64,000 bases of DNA, taken from contig NZ_JBKBHT010000009.1 in NCBI RefSeq assembly GCF_046297595.1, forward strand, positions 62,001 to 126,000, written 5' to 3'. The notes beneath the pieces were generated by a model. That model was not told where the DNA came from. It searched no databases and saw only the letters and a list, made by a program, of their open reading frames with translations. The stretch is from Ferrovibrio sp046297595 (GTDB lineage: Bacteria > Pseudomonadota > Alphaproteobacteria > Ferrovibrionales > Ferrovibrionaceae). Below, one piece after another: positions 41,322-51,364 of this stretch (positions are counted from its first letter, which is position 1; the number at the start of each line of letters is the position of its first letter). Both the position numbers and the translations under genes were made by a program.

Positions 41322-41616
41322 GCGGGCCTAATGCGGCATATCCGCCGCCGATTACAACCGCGCAGCCCGATGGACAATCGCGCTGCGTGCCGCCGGAATG
41401 GCGCGGCACGTTAAAGCCATGTCGCCGTGTTATCAGGTCATTCTCTCGCATTGCGGCAACACGCCCAATCGTCAGGCAAACCAGCATCTTTGCGGCTTCG
41501 CAGCGCAAGAAGGTCTAGGCACTGCTACTGGTTTCCGCTATAGGCTGATCGGAACAAGCCGGATCAACGACCATGAATTGGCGCCGGCGTAACCAGTGTC
41601 GGGGCGTTTCTAACTC
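41322..41616. other. Intergenic region before the peptide ABC importer
   Basis: No gene is supported. A 23-codon frame (ATG 41571, MNWRRRNQCRG...) overlaps the permease start but has no ribosome site and is rejected. The region should hold the operon promoter. It contains no gene for the binding protein expected with such an importer. Confidence 0.4.
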
Positions 41617-42591
41617 ATGCTCGTATTCATCATCCGACGACTGATGCAGGCCGCCCTCGTGGTGGCCGTCATGTCGGTGCTGGTCTTCGTCGGCATCTAC
41701 ATGATCGGCGACCCGCTGGCGATCCTGGTCAGCCCCGAGGCGACCGAGTTGGATCGCGAGGCGATCGCCCGTTCGCTCGGCCTCGACCGTCCGATGTGGG
41801 AGCAGTATCTCGCTTTCGTCTCCTCGGCCATGCAGGGCGATTTCGGCAAGTCCTTCGTCTTCGGCCAGCCCGCCATCGGCCTGATCCTGGAACGCATGCC
41901 GGCCACGCTGGAACTTGCCATCATCGCCACCTTCATGTCGGTCGTGATCGGCGTGCCGCTGGGCCTCTATGCCGGACTGCGTCACGAAACCGTGGCCGCA
42001 CGGGCAATCATGGCCGGTTCGGTGCTGGGCTTCAGCCTGCCGAATTTCTGGGTCGGCCTGATGCTGATCATGGTCTTCGCCGTACAACTCGGCTGGCTGC
42101 CGGCTTCCGGCCGCGGCCCCACCGTGGAAATCTTCGGCATCCATCTCAGCTTCCTCACGCTGGAAGGCTGGAAATACCTGGCGTTGCCCGCGCTTACGCT
42201 CGGCCTGTCGAAATGCGCGTTGATCGTGCGCCTGGCCCGCGCCACCGCGCGCGAAGTGATGCTGATGGATTTCGTGAAATTCGCCCGTGCCAAGGGCCTG
42301 AACGAAAAGCGCGTGATCGGCGTGCATATCCTGAAGAACATCATGGTGCCGATCACCACCGTCACCGGCCTGGAACTGGGCACCCTGATTGCCTTCGCCG
42401 TGATCACCGAAACGATCTTCTCCTGGCCCGGCATGGGCAAGCTGCTGATCGACTCCATCGTGCATCTCGACCGCCCGGTGGTGGTGGCCTACCTGATCGT
42501 CGTCGTCCTGCTGCTGGTGCTGATCAGCCTGATCGTCGATATCCTTTATTCCGTGCTCGATCCGCGTGTGCGGCTCGGCGACGCGAAGTAA
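41617..42591 (+). CDS. Oligopeptide/dipeptide ABC importer permease (DppB-like)
   Basis: The 324-residue inner-membrane permease has a first helix at residues 9-30 (MQAALVVAVMSVLVFVGIYMIG) and the EAA-type cytoplasmic loop in MDFVKFARAKGLNEKRVIGVHILKN (about 215-240). Six membrane segments fit the DppB/GsiC type. It is followed 15 bases later by the second permease, DppC-like. No SBP gene is present upstream within the window. Confidence 0.92.
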   Translation: MLVFIIRRLMQAALVVAVMSVLVFVGIYMIGDPLAILVSPEATELDREAIARSLGLDRPMWEQYLAFVSSAMQGDFGKSFVFGQPAIGLILERMPATLELAIIATFMSVVIGVPLGLYAGLRHETVAARAIMAGSVLGFSLPNFWVGLMLIMVFAVQLGWLPASGRGPTVEIFGIHLSFLTLEGWKYLALPALTLGLSKCALIVRLARATAREVMLMDFVKFARAKGLNEKRVIGVHILKNIMVPITTVTGLELGTLIAFAVITETIFSWPGMGKLLIDSIVHLDRPVVVAYLIVVVLLLVLISLIVDILYSVLDPRVRLGDAK

Positions 42592-42606
42592 CCGGGGGCG
42601 CGCAGC

Positions 42607-43518
42607 ATGACCGACGCAACCCTGCCCGTCGCCGAGCTGGCCAAGACGGAATCGCCCTGGAAGCGGATCGCCGCCGAATTCGCCGAGAGCAAACTGGCCC
42701 TGCTCGGCTTCGTCACGCTGGTGGCGCTGCTGCTGGCCGCCGTGCTGGCGCCCTGGCTGTCGCCACAGGATCCCTACGATCTGGCCGGTCTCGACATTCT
42801 CGATGCCCGCCTGCCGCCCGGCGAGGTCTCCGGCATGGGCCTGACCTTCCTGCTCGGCAGCGACGGCCAGGGCCGCGACATGCTGAGCGCCATGCTCTAC
42901 GGCCTGCGCATCAGCCTGGTGGTCGGCGTCGTCTCGGTGGTCGCCTCGCTGGCGATCGGTGCCGTGGCCGGCATGGCGGCCGCCTATTTCGGCGGCAAGG
43001 TCGACGCGATCATCATGCGCATCGTCGACATCCAGTTGTCCTTCCCCGCCATCCTGGTCGCGCTGATCCTGCTGGCCATGCTGGGCAACGGCATGGACAA
43101 GGTGATCATCGCGCTGATTGCCGTGCAATGGGCCTATTTCGCCCGTTCCGCCCATGGCGCGGCGCTGGTGGAGCGCAACAAGGAATATGTCGAGGCCGCG
43201 CGCTGCCTGGGCCTGAGCCGCACCCGCATGCTGCTGCGCCATCTGCTGCCCAACTGCATGCCGCCGCTGATCGTGATCGCCACCATCAACATTGCCCGCG
43301 CCATCACCCTGGAGGCGACGCTCAGCTTCCTCGGCCTCGGCGTGCCGGTCACCGAGCCGTCGCTCGGCATGCTGATTGCGAACGGCTTCGACTACCTGCT
43401 CAGCGGCGTGTACTGGATCTCGTTATTCCCCGGCATCCTGCTCACCCTCGTCATCATCGCGATCAACCTGGTTGGCGACCAGTTGCGCGACGTGCTCAAC
43501 CCCCGTCTCAAGCGCTAA
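42607..43518 (+). CDS. Oligopeptide/dipeptide ABC importer permease (DppC-like)
   Basis: The 303-residue permease has an N-terminal helix at about 35-58 (LALLGFVTLVALLLAAVLAPW), the DppC motif FLLGSDGQGRDMLSAMLYG, and the EAA loop EYVEAARCLGLSRTRMLLRHLLPNCM (about 193-218). It should dimerise with the preceding permease. The gap to the first ATPase gene is 7 bases. Confidence 0.92.
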   Translation: MTDATLPVAELAKTESPWKRIAAEFAESKLALLGFVTLVALLLAAVLAPWLSPQDPYDLAGLDILDARLPPGEVSGMGLTFLLGSDGQGRDMLSAMLYGLRISLVVGVVSVVASLAIGAVAGMAAAYFGGKVDAIIMRIVDIQLSFPAILVALILLAMLGNGMDKVIIALIAVQWAYFARSAHGAALVERNKEYVEAARCLGLSRTRMLLRHLLPNCMPPLIVIATINIARAITLEATLSFLGLGVPVTEPSLGMLIANGFDYLLSGVYWISLFPGILLTLVIIAINLVGDQLRDVLNPRLKR

Positions 43519-43525
43519 GAGTCCC

Positions 43526-44521
43526 ATGGTCGCGACGCTCCAGGTCGAGAATCTCGAAACCCATTTCCCCAGCCGCGACGGCATCGTACGCGCCGTCGAT
43601 GGCGTCAGCTTCGCCATCGAGCCCGGCGAAATCCTCGGGCTGGTTGGCGAGTCCGGTTCGGGCAAGTCGATCACCGGCTTTTCCATCCTGGGCCTGATCG
43701 ACCCCCCGGGCCGCATCGCCGCCGGCAGCATCAAGTTCAAGGGCGAGGAACTGACCACGGCCAGCCCGGAACGCCTGCGCCAGCTGCGCGGCGCCCGCAT
43801 CGCGATGATCTTCCAGGATCCGATGATGACGCTGAACCCGGTTCTGCGCATCGACACCCAGATGATCGAGACCGTGCAGGCCCATGAAAAGGTCAGCGAG
43901 GCCGCCGCCCGCGCGCGCTGTGTCGAGACGCTGAAGGCCGTCGGCATCGCCGCGCCGGAAGACCGCCTGAAATCCTATCCGCACCAGTTCTCGGGCGGCA
44001 TGCGCCAGCGCATCGCCATCGCCACCGCGCTGCTGCACAAGCCCGACCTGATCATCGCCGACGAACCCACGACGGCGCTGGATGTGACCATCCAGGGCCA
44101 GATCCTGTACGAGATGCGCAAGCTGTGCCGCGATACCGGCACGTCGCTGGTCTGGATCACCCACGACCTGTCCGTCGTGGCCGGCCTGGCCGACCGCATC
44201 ATGGTGATGTATGCCGGCCGCATCGTGGAGACTGGCCCGATCGCCACCGTAATCGAACGGCCGCAGCATCCCTATACCCGCGGCCTGATCGGTTCGGTGC
44301 CCGGCGCCATGCCGCGCGGCAAACGGCTGTTCCAGATTCCCGGCATGACGCCGGCCCTGGTCAACCTGCCGCCGGGCTGCCGCTTCAAGAACCGCTGCGC
44401 CCGCGCCGATGCCATCTGCGACACGATGCCAGACCTGGTCGAACTGCAGCCCGGCCATGGCGTGCGCTGCCATCACCCGTTCGGCGCCGAGCCGCTGACT
44501 CTCGCCGAGGCCCGGTCATGA
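43526..44521 (+). CDS. Oligopeptide ABC importer ATPase (DppD-like)
   Basis: The 331-residue ATPase has Walker A GESGSGKSIT (about 40-49), signature FSGGMRQRI (about 153-161) and Walker B LIIADEPTTALD. The C-terminal LPPGCRFKNRCARADAIC motif, which carries cysteines for the oligopeptide family Fe-S or zinc region, confirms the DppD/OppD group. Start ATG 43526 is the first fitting the family N terminus. The end overlaps the next ATPase gene (ATGA). Confidence 0.92.
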   Translation: MVATLQVENLETHFPSRDGIVRAVDGVSFAIEPGEILGLVGESGSGKSITGFSILGLIDPPGRIAAGSIKFKGEELTTASPERLRQLRGARIAMIFQDPMMTLNPVLRIDTQMIETVQAHEKVSEAAARARCVETLKAVGIAAPEDRLKSYPHQFSGGMRQRIAIATALLHKPDLIIADEPTTALDVTIQGQILYEMRKLCRDTGTSLVWITHDLSVVAGLADRIMVMYAGRIVETGPIATVIERPQHPYTRGLIGSVPGAMPRGKRLFQIPGMTPALVNLPPGCRFKNRCARADAICDTMPDLVELQPGHGVRCHHPFGAEPLTLAEARS

Positions 44522-45513
44522 CCGCTTTTCTTGAACTGAAGGATATTTCCAAGCGCTTCGTCTGGCGCCTGGATATCGCCTCGAAGATCGCCAACCTGTT
44601 CGGTGCCGGTCTGACGGAACGCGCCGTCCACGCGGTGAACCATGTCGACCTGGCCATCCAGGAAGGCGAAGTGGTTGGCCTGGTGGGTGAATCGGGCTGC
44701 GGCAAGTCCACGCTCGGCCGCATCGTCGCCGGCATCATGGATGCCAGCGGCGGCAGCATCAGCTTCCGCGGCAAGACGCTGGCCGAAATGAACCCGACCG
44801 AGCGGCGCGACTACAAGCTGGCCGTGCAGATGATCTTTCAGGATCCCTATGCCTCGCTCAACCCGCGCATGCGGGTGGAAGACATCATCGGCGAGGCGCC
44901 GGTGGCCCATGGCCTGATCCCGCGTAGCGAGATGGGCGCCTATGTCGAAAAGATCATGGCCCAGGTCGGTCTCGATCCGCGCTATCGCCGCCGTTATCCG
45001 CACCAGTTCTCCGGCGGCCAGCGCCAGCGCATCGGCATCGCCCGGGCTCTTGCCGTGAAGCCGCGCTTCATCGTCTGCGACGAAGCCGTCGCGGCACTCG
45101 ACGTCTCGATCCAGGCCCAGGTGCTGAACCTGTTCATGGACCTGCGCGAGCAGCTGGGCCTGACCTACCTGTTCATCAGCCACAATCTTTCGGTCGTCGA
45201 ACATATCTCCGACCGCGTGGTGATCATGTATCTGGGCCGGGTGGTGGAAAGCGCGCCGACCGAACAGCTATTCGCCGCGCCTAACCATCCTTATACCCAG
45301 GCCCTGCTGGCCGAAGCGCCGAAGCTGGTTGCCACGCGGCGGGATTATTTGCCGATCAAGGGCGAAATCCCCTCGCCGCTGAATCCGCCGCCGGGCTGCC
45401 ACTTCCACCCGCGCTGCCCGCACGCCATGGCGCGTTGCAAGGCGGAAGCGCCGGCACTGCGGGAAATCGCGCCGGGCCGCCTGTCGGCTTGCCACCTGAA
45501 CGACGCGGCCTGA
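44518..45513 (+). CDS. Oligopeptide ABC importer ATPase (DppF-like)
   Basis: The 331-residue ATPase has Walker A GESGCGKSTL (about 58-67), FQDPYASLNPRM, FSGGQRQRIGIARAL and Walker B FIVCDEAVAALDV; the second E-for-P change (DEAVAALD) replaces the usual DEPTSALD. The C-terminal LNPPPGCHFHPRCPHAM is the OppF signature. The stop of the previous gene overlaps this start (ATGA). The convergent RND gene stops 3 bases beyond. Confidence 0.92.
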   Translation: MTAFLELKDISKRFVWRLDIASKIANLFGAGLTERAVHAVNHVDLAIQEGEVVGLVGESGCGKSTLGRIVAGIMDASGGSISFRGKTLAEMNPTERRDYKLAVQMIFQDPYASLNPRMRVEDIIGEAPVAHGLIPRSEMGAYVEKIMAQVGLDPRYRRRYPHQFSGGQRQRIGIARALAVKPRFIVCDEAVAALDVSIQAQVLNLFMDLREQLGLTYLFISHNLSVVEHISDRVVIMYLGRVVESAPTEQLFAAPNHPYTQALLAEAPKLVATRRDYLPIKGEIPSPLNPPPGCHFHPRCPHAMARCKAEAPALREIAPGRLSACHLNDAA

Positions 45514-45516
45514 TGA

Positions 45517-48500
45517 TCAGGCCGCGCGCTTGACCCGGAACCAGGCAGCGTAAAGCGCCGGCAGGAACAGTACGGTCAGCAGCGTCGCCACCAGCAGGCC
45601 GCCGATGATGGTGAACGCCATCGGCCCCCAGAAATTGCTGGTCGAAAGCGGGATCATGCCCAGGATCGCCGCCAGCGCGGTGAGGATGATCGGGCGGAAC
45701 CGCCGCAGCGTGGCATTCACGATGGCATCCCAGGCCTGCTCGCCGCGGCCGATATCCTGTTCGATCTGATCCACCAGGATCACCGAGTTGCGCATGATCA
45801 TGCCGGCCAGCGCGATGGCGCCCAGCATGGCGACGAAGCCGAACGGCACGTTGAACAGCAGCAGACCCAGCGTCACGCCGATCAGGCCGAGCGGCGCGGT
45901 CAGCAGCACCAGCAGCATGCGCGATACGGATTGCAGTTGGATCATCAGCAGGGTCACCATGATGCCGATCATCACCGGCACCACGGCACCGATCGAGGCA
46001 TTGGCCTTGGCGCTTTCCTCAATAGCCCCGCCCATCACGATGCGGTAGTTCGGCGGCAGCTGCTTGCGCAGAGCGTCCAGCTTCGGCTCAATCTGCATCG
46101 AGACAACCGGCGCCTGGATGCCGTCGACGATGTCGGCCCGCACGGTGATCACCGGCTGGCGGTCGCGCCGCCAGATGATGCCTTCCTCGAGACCGTAGCT
46201 CACCTCGGCGACTTGGCCGAGCGGAACTGGGCGGCTGCTGTCGGCGCCCGCCACGTTGATGTCCTTCAGGCCGTTGAGGCTGAGGCGTTCATCCGCTTCC
46301 GCACGCGCCACCACATCGATCAACTCGCGGCCCTCACGGTATTGCGTGACCGTGATGCCCGATACGATCGAATTAAGCGTGAAGGCGAGATCCTGCGAGG
46401 AAATGCCGAGCAGACGGGCCTTGGCCTGGTCGACATCCATCTTCACGACCTTGCTCAGTTCGTCCCAGTCCAGGTTCACATCGCGGGTATTGGGATTTAT
46501 CCGCATCACGTCGGCGACCTGGAAGGCGATGCGCCGCACCTGCAGGGGATCCGGCCCGCTGACGCGGAACTGCACGGGGAAGCCGACCGGCGGGCCGTTC
46601 TCCAGCCGGTTGACGCGGCCGCGCAGCAGCACGAAATCCTCCTGGAAGGCCTTGATCAGGCGATCACGCACCCGTTCGCGCTCGGGGTCGCCGCCGGTCA
46701 GCACCACGACCTGGGCGAAATTGTCGTTGGGCAACTGGATATCCAGCGGCAGATAAAAGCGCGGCGAACCGCTGCCGACATAGGTGGCATAACTCACCAC
46801 GTCGGGATCGTCGCGCAGCATCGCCTCAAGCTTGAGCGCCTCGGCTTCGGTGGCCTGAATCGACGCGCCCTGCGGCAGGCGCAGATCGACCATCAGTTCC
46901 GGCCGGTTGGAGGACGGGAAGAACTGCTGCTGCACGAGGCCGAAACCGAGCACGCTGAGAATGAAAATGCCGATGGTCGAGCCGATCACGATCCAGCGCC
47001 GGCGTACACACCATTCTACCACCGGCCTGACATAGCGGTAGAAGCCGCGCCGATAAACCTCATCGCCATGCTCATGGCCTTTTTTCGGCGTCGGAAGCAG
47101 CTTGTAGCCGATGAACGGCGTGAAGATCACTGCCACCACCCAGGAAACCAGCAGGGAAATGGTGACGACAGCAAAGATCGAGAAGGTGTATTCGCCGGCC
47201 GATGACTTGGCGAAGCCGACGGGTACAAAACCGGCCGCCGTGATCAGCGTGCCAGTCAGCATCGGAAAAGCCGTGGAAGTATAGGCGAAGCTGGCAGCAC
47301 GAAACCGGTCGAAACCCTGTTCCATCTTCACCTGCATCATTTCGACAGCGATGATCGCGTCGTCGACCAGCAGGCCGAGCGAGATGATCAGGGCGCCCAG
47401 CGAAATGCGGTGGAAGTCAATACCGAATATCTGCATGCAGACAAAGGTGATCGCCAGCACCAGCGGGATGCACAGCATCACCACCACGCCGCTGCGCAGA
47501 CCAAGGCTGAGGAAACTGACCGCCAGAACGATGACCACCGCTTCGAGCAGGACCTTCATGAATTCCGAGATCGAACGCTGCACCACGGTCGGCTGATCGG
47601 CCACCTTCTTCACCTCGATACCGATCGGCATGTCGGCTTTCAGGCGCGCCATCGTGGCCTCCAATGCCTCGCCCAGTTCGATCATGTTGCCGCCCTTGGC
47701 CATCGATATGGCCAGGCCGATGGAATCCTCGCCGTTGAAGCGCAGGCGCGGGCTGGGCGGATCGGCATAATCGCGCCGGATATCGGCAATATCGCCCAGC
47801 CGGATCAGCCGGCCGTTGGCCTCGATCGACAATTCCTGCAGGGCACGGGCGGTTTCGATATCGCCGCTCACCCGGGTGGCGATGCGGTCGGACGAGGTCT
47901 GGACCACACCCGATGCGGTCTGGTCGTTCTGCTGCTGGATCACCGAGATGATCTGCTGCGGATTGATGCCCAGATTGGCCAGCTTTTTGTTCGAGAATTC
48001 GATGTAGATCCGCTCCGGCTGCACGCCAAGCAGATCGGCCTTGCCCACATCCCTGATGCGCAGCAGTTCCTCGCGCACATCCTCCACGTAATCCTTCAGT
48101 TCGCGATGGGTGAAGCCGTCGGCGGTGAAGGCATAGATGGTGCCGAAGGTGTCGCCGAACTCGTCGTTGAAGAACGGTCCCTGCACGCCCTGCGGCAGGG
48201 TATGGCGCACATCTCCCACCTTCTTGCGCACCTGATACCAGATGTCGGAAACCAGCCTGGGCGGCGTGTCGTCGCGCAGCATCACGTAGACGGTGGATTC
48301 CGCCGGCTTGGAATAGCTGCGCACGTTATCGAGGTATGGCGTTTCCTGCAGCTTCTTCTCGATCTTGTCGGTGACCTGCTGTTCCACCTCACGCGCGGTG
48401 GCGCCCGGCCAGTTGGTCCGCACGATCATGACCTTGAAGGTAAAATCGGGATCTTCCGCACGGCCGAGCTGCACATAGGACAACGCACCGGCCGCCAGCA

Positions 48501-48600
48501 GCAGCACGATCAGGAACCCGATCAGGGAGGGGTGGCGCAGTGCCCAGGCGGAAAGGTTGAACCGGTCGGCACCGTCGCCGGCGGGAAACGGATTGCTCAC
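45517..48600 (-). CDS. RND-family efflux pump, inner-membrane subunit
   Basis: The 1027-residue proton antiporter has twelve expected membrane segments with large periplasmic loops after helices 1 and 7. The proton relay in helix 4 shows IISLGLLVDDAIIAVEMM with the Asp-Asp pair as in AcrB. The N terminus NLSAWALRHPSLIGFLIVLLL, part shown, and AEDPDFTFKVMIV fit the hydrophobe/amphiphile-efflux type of the Proteobacteria. The 4-base overlap with the adaptor gene shows a two-gene operon; no outer-membrane factor is encoded nearby. Confidence 0.93.
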   Translation of the reverse strand: MSNPFPAGDGADRFNLSAWALRHPSLIGFLIVLLLAAGALSYVQLGRAEDPDFTFKVMIVRTNWPGATAREVEQQVTDKIEKKLQETPYLDNVRSYSKPAESTVYVMLRDDTPPRLVSDIWYQVRKKVGDVRHTLPQGVQGPFFNDEFGDTFGTIYAFTADGFTHRELKDYVEDVREELLRIRDVGKADLLGVQPERIYIEFSNKKLANLGINPQQIISVIQQQNDQTASGVVQTSSDRIATRVSGDIETARALQELSIEANGRLIRLGDIADIRRDYADPPSPRLRFNGEDSIGLAISMAKGGNMIELGEALEATMARLKADMPIGIEVKKVADQPTVVQRSISEFMKVLLEAVVIVLAVSFLSLGLRSGVVVMLCIPLVLAITFVCMQIFGIDFHRISLGALIISLGLLVDDAIIAVEMMQVKMEQGFDRFRAASFAYTSTAFPMLTGTLITAAGFVPVGFAKSSAGEYTFSIFAVVTISLLVSWVVAVIFTPFIGYKLLPTPKKGHEHGDEVYRRGFYRYVRPVVEWCVRRRWIVIGSTIGIFILSVLGFGLVQQQFFPSSNRPELMVDLRLPQGASIQATEAEALKLEAMLRDDPDVVSYATYVGSGSPRFYLPLDIQLPNDNFAQVVVLTGGDPERERVRDRLIKAFQEDFVLLRGRVNRLENGPPVGFPVQFRVSGPDPLQVRRIAFQVADVMRINPNTRDVNLDWDELSKVVKMDVDQAKARLLGISSQDLAFTLNSIVSGITVTQYREGRELIDVVARAEADERLSLNGLKDINVAGADSSRPVPLGQVAEVSYGLEEGIIWRRDRQPVITVRADIVDGIQAPVVSMQIEPKLDALRKQLPPNYRIVMGGAIEESAKANASIGAVVPVMIGIMVTLLMIQLQSVSRMLLVLLTAPLGLIGVTLGLLLFNVPFGFVAMLGAIALAGMIMRNSVILVDQIEQDIGRGEQAWDAIVNATLRRFRPIILTALAAILGMIPLSTSNFWGPMAFTIIGGLLVATLLTVLFLPALYAAWFRVKRAA

Positions 48601-49706
48601 GGCTTCACCCCGGCGACTTCCGGCAGCAGGCGCACGGTCTGGCCCGGGATCAGCTTGTGCACCCCGGCCGTAACCACCTTTTCGCCCTGCTTCAGACCAT
48701 CGGCAATCAGCACCGCCCTCTCGACATAGGCGGCGACCTGCACCGGCCGCAATTCAACCTTGCCCTCCGCCTCGGTACCGCTGAACACCCAGACGGCCGG
48801 CTTGTTGTCTTTCTGGTACAGCGCCGCCAGCGGCAGGGCGACCACGTTGGTGCCGCTGCTGCGCAGGATGGTGACGCTGGCCGTCATACCCAGCCGCATC
48901 GCTGCGGGGGCGTTCTGCACCGTCACTTTCACGGCATAAGTGCGGGTCGCGGGATCGGCGCCTGGGGCAATCTCGCGTACCACGCCGGCATATTCCGCGT
49001 CTGGCTGCGCCCACAAGCTGATGGAAATGGCGGTGGCATTGCGCAGTTCATCGAGGCGGTTCTCCGCCACGTTGAACACGACTTCCTTTTCCTCCGGCCG
49101 CGCCAGCTTCATCACCGTTTGGCCTGATGCCACCACCTGCCCAGCTTCGGCGCTGATCGCCGTGATCACGCCATCGGCATCGGCATGCAGTTCGGTGTAG
49201 TCCAACTGGTTCTGCGCCACGCGCAGCTGCGAGCGCACGCTCTCCAACTGGGCCTCGGCGGTGTTGTAGGTATTCTGGCGGCGATCCAGCTCGGCCTGGC
49301 TGACCACTTTGCTGTCAAACAGCTTGCGATAGCGGTTCAACTCGGTCTGCGCCTGGTTGAAATTAGCCTGCGCGGCATTGAGCTGCGCGCGGGCATTCTG
49401 AATCTGCAGCCGGGTATCCTCGGGATCGAGGCGGGCGAGCAGTGCGCCCTTTTTCACCTCGGAGCCGATCTCGACATAACGGGCGACCAGCTTGCCGCCG
49501 ATGCGGAAGGCCAGATTGGTCTCGTAGCGGGCGCGGACTTCGCCGGTATAGCTGGAACGGCTTTCGAAAGCCTGGGGCATCACGGTGGAAACACGGACGG
49601 GGCGGATCGGCTCCGGTGGCGGAGCCGGGCGATCGCAGGCCGCTACAATCACCGCAAGGGCTGCCGCCAGGGCCGCCCTGCTGAACGTCTCACGCATCGC
49701 AAACAT
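48597..49706 (-). CDS. RND efflux periplasmic adaptor (membrane fusion lipoprotein)
   Basis: The 369-residue adaptor has a signal with a lipobox-like VAAC at residue 24 (LAVIVAACDRP), a hairpin coiled coil at about 100-165 (NARAQLNAAQANFNQAQTEL and QLRVAQNQLDYTEL), a lipoyl/barrel-sandwich part (GGKLVARYVEIGSEVKKGALLARL) and a beta-barrel region. It links the RND pump to an outer-membrane channel. The start may be ATG 49706 or 49697. Confidence 0.92.
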   Translation of the reverse strand: MFAMRETFSRAALAAALAVIVAACDRPAPPPEPIRPVRVSTVMPQAFESRSSYTGEVRARYETNLAFRIGGKLVARYVEIGSEVKKGALLARLDPEDTRLQIQNARAQLNAAQANFNQAQTELNRYRKLFDSKVVSQAELDRRQNTYNTAEAQLESVRSQLRVAQNQLDYTELHADADGVITAISAEAGQVVASGQTVMKLARPEEKEVVFNVAENRLDELRNATAISISLWAQPDAEYAGVVREIAPGADPATRTYAVKVTVQNAPAAMRLGMTASVTILRSSGTNVVALPLAALYQKDNKPAVWVFSGTEAEGKVELRPVQVAAYVERAVLIADGLKQGEKVVTAGVHKLIPGQTVRLLPEVAGVKP

Positions 49707-49781
49707 CGCCGTCTCTCCTGTCGGACGGCCGCGTGGGAGCGTTGCTGTTAATGTACCTGACGTCCCCCGACGTGCCGCACG

Positions 49782-50054
49782 CTACTCATCTTGCTTCCCT
49801 GCCGGATTCGCCGCTCTGCTGGCGGGTTCCTCCGGTTGCAGCCTGCCCTGCCGCGCCTGTTCCAGGACCCAGACCCGGATGGCGCTCGACAGGTTGCCCA
49901 TGCGTGCAGCGTCGATGTCGCTGACCATCTGGTTGATGGTCTTGTTTTCCTGGATGGCCAGCGTTTGCAGCGCGCCCCAGAACGCCTGTTCCAGGGAAAT
50001 GCTGGTCCGGTGGCCACCCACCACAACGGAGCGTTTCTTAACCGTTGTCGGCAT
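49782..50054 (-). CDS. Ribbon-helix-helix domain protein
   Basis: The 90-residue protein has the RHH_4-type pattern: KKRSVVVGGHRTSISLEQAFWGALQTLAIQENKTINQMVSDID, read as a strand RTSISLE followed by two helices with the turn NKTINQ. Annotated homologues are often mislabelled as sulfotransferases. It is likely a DNA-binding dimer of unknown target. It stands alone between the RND adaptor and aspartate aminotransferase, both on the same strand. Confidence 0.82.
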   Translation of the reverse strand: MPTTVKKRSVVVGGHRTSISLEQAFWGALQTLAIQENKTINQMVSDIDAARMGNLSSAIRVWVLEQARQGRLQPEEPASRAANPAGKQDE

Positions 50055-50161
50055 CGTTACCCTGCCCGGCCGGGCGGCCGCGACAGAGGCTGCTTAGCAT
50101 TCGCGGATTTCCGCGCCAAGACAGCCTCCCTCTCCGGCGTGATGGCCGTCACCAGTTACCG

Positions 50162-51364
50162 TTAGGAAAGTTCGGCGCAGAATTCCTGGATGCGCGAGCA
50201 GGCATCCTTCAGCGCTTCGGTTGACGTAGCGTAAGAGATGCGGAAATGCGGGCTGAGGCCGAAGGCCTCGCCGAACACCACGGCCACGCCCTTTTCTTCC
50301 AGCAATGCATTGCAGAAATCCTGGTCGTTGCCGATCTTCACGCCGCCCTTCGAGGTCTTGCCGATAGTGCCGGCGCAGCTCGGATAGACATAGAAGGCGC
50401 CCTCGGGCTTCGGGCAGTGGATGCCCTTGGCCTGGTTCAGCATGGACACCACCAGATCGCGGCGCTGCTTGAACACCGCGTTGTTCTTCGGGATGAAGTC
50501 CTGCGGACCGTTCAGCGCCTCGACAGCGGCTGCCTGGCTGATCGAAGACGGGTTCGAGGTCGACTGCGACTGCAGATTGCCCATCGCCTTGATCAGTTGC
50601 ACCGGGCCGCCGGCATAGCCAATGCGCCAGCCGGTCATGCAATAGGCCTTCGACACGCCGTTCATGGTCAGCGTGCGCTCGTACAGGGTGGGTTCGACCT
50701 GCGCCGGCGTGGTGAATACAAAGTTGTCGTAGGTCAGGTGTTCATACATGTCGTCGGTCAGGATCCAGACATGCGGATGGCGCAGCAGCACATCGGTCAG
50801 CGCCTTCAATTCGTCGCGGGTATAGGCCGCGCCCGACGGATTCGACGGCGAGTTCATGACCACCCACTTGGTCTTCGGGGTGATCGCCGCCTCCAGCGCC
50901 TCGGGGCGCAGCTTGAAGCCATCCTCAGCCTTGCCGATGACGAAAACCGGCTTGCCGCCAGCAAAATTCACGATATCGGGATAGCTGACCCAGTAGGGCG
51001 CCGGGATGATCACCTCGTCGCCCGGATTCACGGTGGCCAGCAGGGCGTTGAACAGCACCTGCTTGCCGCCTGTGCCGACCGAAATCTGCTCCGGCTTGTA
51101 GGTCAGGCCGTTCTCGCGCTTGAACTTCTCGACAATCGCCTGCTTCAGGGCCGGTGTGCCGTCCACATCGGTATATCGGGTCTCGCCACGGTCGATGGCC
51201 GCCTTGGCAGCTTCGCGGATATTGGCCGGTGTCTCGAAATCGGGCTCGCCCGCGCCCAGGCCGATCACGTCGCGGCCGGCCGCCTTCAGTGCACGGGCCT
51301 TCTGGGTGGCGGCGATGGTGGCGGATGGCTTGATGCGACCGAGAGCATCGGACAGGAACGGCAT
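50162..51364 (-). CDS. aatA: Aspartate aminotransferase (class I, fold type I)
   Basis: The 400-residue PLP enzyme transfers the amino group of aspartate to 2-oxoglutarate. It starts MPFLSDALGRIKPSATIAATQKA and has VIGLGAGEPDFETP, GTPALKQAIVEKF, MNSPSNPSGAAYTRDELKAL, the PLP lysine in MNGVSKAYCMTGWRIGY (about 238), and an R in FRISYA near the C terminus. ATG 51364 is chosen as the family start; the open frame extends further without any homology. Confidence 0.93.
   Translation of the reverse strand: MPFLSDALGRIKPSATIAATQKARALKAAGRDVIGLGAGEPDFETPANIREAAKAAIDRGETRYTDVDGTPALKQAIVEKFKRENGLTYKPEQISVGTGGKQVLFNALLATVNPGDEVIIPAPYWVSYPDIVNFAGGKPVFVIGKAEDGFKLRPEALEAAITPKTKWVVMNSPSNPSGAAYTRDELKALTDVLLRHPHVWILTDDMYEHLTYDNFVFTTPAQVEPTLYERTLTMNGVSKAYCMTGWRIGYAGGPVQLIKAMGNLQSQSTSNPSSISQAAAVEALNGPQDFIPKNNAVFKQRRDLVVSMLNQAKGIHCPKPEGAFYVYPSCAGTIGKTSKGGVKIGNDQDFCNALLEEKGVAVVFGEAFGLSPHFRISYATSTEALKDACSRIQEFCAELS

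Noticed and set aside
41515..43242. 575-codon minus-strand frame opposite the permease genes
   Set aside because: Low-complexity His/Asp/Gln-rich translation typical of antisense; the plus strand encodes two well-defined permeases.
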